Below are positions 5,920 through 8,108 of a stretch of DNA of 8,108 nt, one piece after another. The stretch covers positions 1 to 8,108 of the forward strand of contig JAJDAI010001192.1 of the NCBI GenBank assembly GCA_029261955.1. The letters run 5' to 3'. The number at the start of each line of letters is the position of its first letter. Position 1 is the first letter of the stretch. Source of the DNA: Deltaproteobacteria bacterium. GTDB taxonomy: Bacteria > Myxococcota_A > UBA796 > UBA9615. The notes beneath the pieces are model-generated. The model was not told the DNA's origin, searched no databases, and was given only the letters and a program-made list of their open reading frames with translations. A program made the position numbers and the translations under genes.

Positions 5920-6603
5920 GTCCGGCTCGGGAGCCTCGACTGGCGCGATCTGATCGGCCGTGAGGTGGGGCGAGAAGCGGTAGATGGTCTGGACCTCGGC
6001 GAGGATCTCGCGGAAGGGGATCTCCAGGTCCCGGATGAGCCCGTCGCGCAGGTCGTAGACCCAGCCGTGCACGGTCGGGAAGCCGTGCTCCCGGTAGTGG
6101 CCCTGGACCGCCGAGGTCTTGATGACGTTGGTGCACTGCTCCAGCACGTTGAGCTCGGTGAGCCGCCGGTAGCGGGCCTCGCCCTCCAGCTTCCCCAGCT
6201 CGGTCTCGTGCCGGCGGTAGACGTCCCGGATCTCGCTCAGCCAGCCGTTGAGCAGCCCGTGGTCGCCGTCGCCCATGGCCGCCTGCACCCCGCCGCAGCC
6301 GTAGTGCCCGCAGACGACGATCTGCCGCACGTGCAGGTTCTCGACCGCGTATTGGATGACCGCCTGGGCGTTCACGTCGGTGTTCACGACGAGGTTCGCG
6401 ACGTTCCGGTGCACGAACACCTGGCCCGGCTGCACGCCCATGATCACGTTGGCTGGGACCCGGCTGTCGGCGCAGCCGATGTAGAGGAAGCCTGGGGACT
6501 GCCCCTCGGCCAGCGCGTCGAAGAAGCTGGGATCGGCCGCCTTCATGCGCTCGACCCAGGCGCGGTTGTTGGCGAGGACCTGGCGGTATTCGTCAGTGGG
6601 CAT
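5908..6603 (-). CDS. can: Beta-class carbonic anhydrase (Can type)
   Basis: 231 residues; cytosolic zinc enzyme interconverting CO2 and bicarbonate, supplying bicarbonate for carboxylations. The ATG at 6603 has AGGAG (6612-6608) four bases upstream and lines up with the E. coli Can N-terminus; the frame stays open beyond it but has no further homology. Zinc ligands are Cys44, His100 and Cys103 (GCADSR, GHYGCGG), with the Asp46-Arg48 dyad. Similarity to E. coli Can runs end to end: FVHRNVANLVVNTDVN, VIQYAVENL, LLNGWLSEIRD, LTELNVLEQ, VHGWVYDLRDGLIRDL. The allosteric bicarbonate site of type II enzymes (Trp39, Arg64, Tyr181 in the Haemophilus enzyme) reads Tyr41, Arg66 and a conserved Tyr in HGWVY; the Trp is replaced. 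The acidic tail (VEAPEPDEVS) exceeds the E. coli protein, and its last residues come from an intergenic repeat. It diverges from the Crp/Fnr gene. Confidence 0.96.
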   Translation of the reverse strand: MPTDEYRQVLANNRAWVERMKAADPSFFDALAEGQSPGFLYIGCADSRVPANVIMGVQPGQVFVHRNVANLVVNTDVNAQAVIQYAVENLHVRQIVVCGHYGCGGVQAAMGDGDHGLLNGWLSEIRDVYRRHETELGKLEGEARYRRLTELNVLEQCTNVIKTSAVQGHYREHGFPTVHGWVYDLRDGLIRDLEIPFREILAEVQTIYRFSPHLTADQIAPVEAPEPDEVS

Positions 6604-6652
6604 GGGGCTCCTGGCCCGGGTTCTCGGGCAGCGGAAGTCTGACCTTCGCTGC

Positions 6653-6765
6653 GGTCCCCCGCAACTGGGAAGCACCGACCCGGACTGGGGATTCGCCTTG
6701 CGCGATCGCTTCCGGCACATTAACCCGCGTGGACCTGGGCCCGCTTCTTGCTTCAGCGGGGGACC
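6653..6765. repeat. Spaced 10-bp inverted repeat in the can-crp/fnr intergenic region
   Basis: GGTCCCCCGC (6653-6662) is matched by a perfect inverted copy GCGGGGGACC (6756-6765), 93 bases apart, inside the 181-bp region (6604-6784) between two divergent genes. The right arm lies 9 bases before the Shine-Dalgarno of the regulator. A smaller hairpin, CCCGCT (6740-6745) with AGCGGG (6755-6760), shares the right arm. The arms are GC-rich, so chance is possible. I see no clear -35/-10 pair in the region; TTGCGC (6698-6703), 17 bases, TAACCC (6721-6726) is the best weak candidate on the plus strand. Confidence 0.45.
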
Positions 6766-6774
6766 ATTCACGAC

Positions 6775-6779
6775 AGGAG
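6775..6779 (+). promoter_or_regulatory. Shine-Dalgarno that fixes the Crp/Fnr start
   Basis: AGGAG with a 5-base spacer before the GTG at 6785. The reading frame is open far upstream (to 6545) across the divergent can gene, so this site decides the start. Confidence 0.8.
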
Positions 6780-6784
6780 AATCC

Positions 6785-7501
6785 GTGCTGCAAGAGCCCG
6801 CCCGGCATGAAAAGCCAACCGACGATGCAAGTCTCTCGGTGCCGGGCGTCAACGGCTGGGGCCACGACCCGCTCACCGCACTGTGGGAACACGCACAGCC
6901 CCGCAGGGTGCCCGCGCGGACCCGGCTGGTCGAGCAGGGCTCGATTGGCTGGTGCGTTCCGCTGCTCCTCTCCGGGTACATCCGACTGTGCGATCTGACG
7001 GAATCTGGCGAGGAGCGCCTGTTGGACTTCGCCATGCCAGGCGAATGTCCGCTCGCGCTCGACGGTCTGCTGGGCCGTGCGGCGACGTCGTCCGCTGAAA
7101 CCATGGGAGAGTGCGTAATCGCACAGCTCCCCCAGACGGCGCTTCGGGACTTCGTCCACACCCAGCCGGAGCTCTGGCAGTCCTTCACGAAGCTGGCGAC
7201 GGCGGGGTGGCGCCGATCGCGATCCCAGGCTGCGCTCCTCCGGTCTCCCACGGTGCCGCGGCGGCTCAGCGGCGCGCTGCTGATGCTCGCGGAGCGCTTC
7301 AGCCACCACGACGCCGTGCTCCCGGCCGAGATCACCCGCCACGAGCTCGCGCGCTTCGCGGGGACGCGGCCCGAGACGGTCGTGCGGTTGATCGGGCGCT
7401 GGACCGAGGAAGGGCTGATCGAGAAGCGTGGGCGGCAGATCGCCTTGGTGAATCGGGCCGGCCTGCGCTCGCTTGCCTCCGGAACGCAGCGCAGCGATTG
7501 A
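6785..7501 (+). CDS. Crp/Fnr-family transcriptional regulator
   Basis: 238 residues from the GTG at 6785, preceded by AGGAG. Residues ~28-120 form the cyclic-nucleotide-binding-like beta-roll (ARTRLVEQGS, LLLSGYIRLCDLTESGEERLLDFAMPGE, then ATSSAETMGECVIAQLP). A long dimer helix (~120-165) and a C-terminal winged helix-turn-helix follow (ITRHELARFAGTRPETVVRLIGRWTEEGLI, ~183-212). The recognition helix keeps Glu197 and Arg201, matching the Glu and Arg that read the TGA/TCA core in both CRP (E181, R185) and FNR (E209, R213). The residue before Arg is Val, not the FNR Ser, so specificity is uncertain. There is no N-terminal Fe-S cysteine cluster as in FNR; the four visible Cys (57, 69, 88, 110) are scattered over the sensor domain. 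The signal sensed is unknown. It may control the divergent can gene, itself, or the lipoprotein downstream. Confidence 0.93.
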   Translation: MLQEPARHEKPTDDASLSVPGVNGWGHDPLTALWEHAQPRRVPARTRLVEQGSIGWCVPLLLSGYIRLCDLTESGEERLLDFAMPGECPLALDGLLGRAATSSAETMGECVIAQLPQTALRDFVHTQPELWQSFTKLATAGWRRSRSQAALLRSPTVPRRLSGALLMLAERFSHHDAVLPAEITRHELARFAGTRPETVVRLIGRWTEEGLIEKRGRQIALVNRAGLRSLASGTQRSD

Positions 7502-7511
7502 TCATGATCAC
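7498..7511. promoter_or_regulatory. FNR-type palindrome, candidate operator of the downstream lipoprotein gene
   Basis: TTGATCATGATCAC matches TTGAT-N4-ATCAA at every defined position but the last; its core TGATCATGATCA (7499-7510) is a perfect 12-bp palindrome. It overlaps the stop of the Crp/Fnr gene. Its centre (7504.5) is 41.5 bases from 7546, the chosen GTG of the next gene. CAGACT at 7534-7539 then falls exactly at -12 to -7, the class II activator geometry. The -10 is weak. Binding by the neighbouring regulator is inference. Confidence 0.55.
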
Positions 7512-7545
7512 CCCATTGAGGTCCGCACTCCGGCAGACTCCGCGC

Positions 7546-8108
7546 GTGAAAAACCCGGGATGCACTGATGCTCGCTTGCGGGGGCCGCTCACGGCCCTCC
7601 TCGTGCTCGTGCTCGCGGGCTGCACGCCGACCGCCGATCCGGACGTCCCGGCGGGCACCGCCTTCACCACCTCCGTCCGCGCCGATCTCCTGGTCTCCCT
7701 GGTGGACGATGCGGGCGCTCCCCTCGACGGTTGGGTGCTGCTCGGGGACACCGGTCGAGACGCCGAGGCCGTGGACGGCGAAGCGCGCTTCCTCGCGGTC
7801 CGCAGCGGCGACTACGAGCTGACCGCCCGCGCTCCTGGCTACCTCGATGGCGGCCCCGTCGCGGTGTCCGTCGACGAGTCGGCCGACGAGGACCTGACCG
7901 CCACCCTGACGCTCACCCCCGCGCCTCAGCTCGGCGGCCTGTCCGGCCTGCTGCTGACGCCCGGCCTCGAGAATCCGGTGGAGGGCGCAGCGGTCCTGCT
8001 CGACGGAGAACTGGTCGCCACCACGGGAGCTGACGGCACCTTCGCGGCCGAGGACATCCCTGCGGGCGAGCACGAGGTGCGCTTCGAGGCGCCCGAGGGC
8101 AGCAGCCT
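7546..8108 (+). CDS. Lipoprotein with carboxypeptidase-regulatory-like beta-sandwich repeats, 3'-truncated
   Basis: The frame is open to the window end with no stop (about 188 codons). The GTG at 7546 gives MKNPGCTDARLRGPLTALLVLVLAGC: a basic n-region, a hydrophobic core and lipobox LAGC (Cys26). Alternatives are ATG 7504, inside the FNR-like palindrome and giving an overlong n-region, and TTG 7576 (MRGPLTALLVLVLAGC); none has a good Shine-Dalgarno. The mature protein has two repeats of the CarboxypepD_reg/CnaB type: residues ~47-100 (LLVSLVDDAGAPLDGWVLLGD, then GEARFLAVRSGDYELTARAPGY) and ~125 to the end (LSGLLLTPGLENPVEGAAVLLDG, then GADGTFAAEDIPAGEHEVRFEAPEG). Such domains are Ig-like, used as stalks or prealbumin-like modules in surface proteins. 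It follows the Crp/Fnr gene on the same strand and is probably anchored in the outer or inner membrane. Function unknown. Confidence 0.8.
   Translation, partial: MKNPGCTDARLRGPLTALLVLVLAGCTPTADPDVPAGTAFTTSVRADLLVSLVDDAGAPLDGWVLLGDTGRDAEAVDGEARFLAVRSGDYELTARAPGYLDGGPVAVSVDESADEDLTATLTLTPAPQLGGLSGLLLTPGLENPVEGAAVLLDGELVATTGADGTFAAEDIPAGEHEVRFEAPEGSS

Noticed and set aside
6604..8073. Upstream extension of the can reading frame
   Set aside because: Open only by base composition; homology begins at the ATG at 6603, which has AGGAG, and the extension runs antisense to the Crp/Fnr gene.

Overview
The DNA is very GC-rich, densely coding, and uses GTG starts freely. Two features suggest a Myxococcota-like (former deltaproteobacterial) chromosome: cysteine-patterned lipoproteins and an Asp-rich lipoprotein linker. 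They occur next to a bacterial selenocysteine elongation factor. The lineage is inferred from gene style only; there is no rRNA or other marker gene here.

Layout. (1) 2-1501 (+): 3' part of a large protein of unknown function, with a helical N-terminal part and a beta-rich C-terminal part. It converges with, and overlaps by 14 bp, (2) a three-gene minus-strand operon (3887 down to 1488). This operon encodes a small GYF_2-like protein, a Cys-rich lipoprotein, and a translationally coupled lipoprotein made of an Asp-rich repeat linker and an SMP-30/NHL-like beta-propeller. (3) 3908-5842 (+): selB, diverging from that operon across only 20 bp. (4) 5843-5919: a G-rich spacer with a strong hairpin and three copies (two direct, one inverted) of a short repeat that also forms the end of the next gene. 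(5) 6603 down to 5908 (-): a Can-type beta-carbonic anhydrase. (6) 6785-7501 (+): a Crp/Fnr-family regulator, divergent from can across a 181-bp intergenic region. (7) 7546-8108 (+): the 5' part of a lipoprotein with carboxypeptidase-regulatory-like (CnaB-type) beta-sandwich repeats, running off the window.

How the parts may work together. SelB delivers Sec-tRNA to UGA codons, so the organism should make selenoproteins, but no selA, selD, selC or selenoprotein is visible here. The three-gene operon looks like a cell-envelope module. The most checkable regulatory signal is a near-perfect FNR-type palindrome (13 of 14 bases) over the stop codon of the Crp/Fnr gene. It is placed exactly as a class II activator site for a start at the GTG of the downstream lipoprotein. 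No wholly new system is evident. The best leads are this FNR-type box, the repeat that supplies the end of can, the symmetric -10 element between selB and the lipoprotein operon, the altered G4 motif of SelB, and the altered allosteric triad of the carbonic anhydrase.
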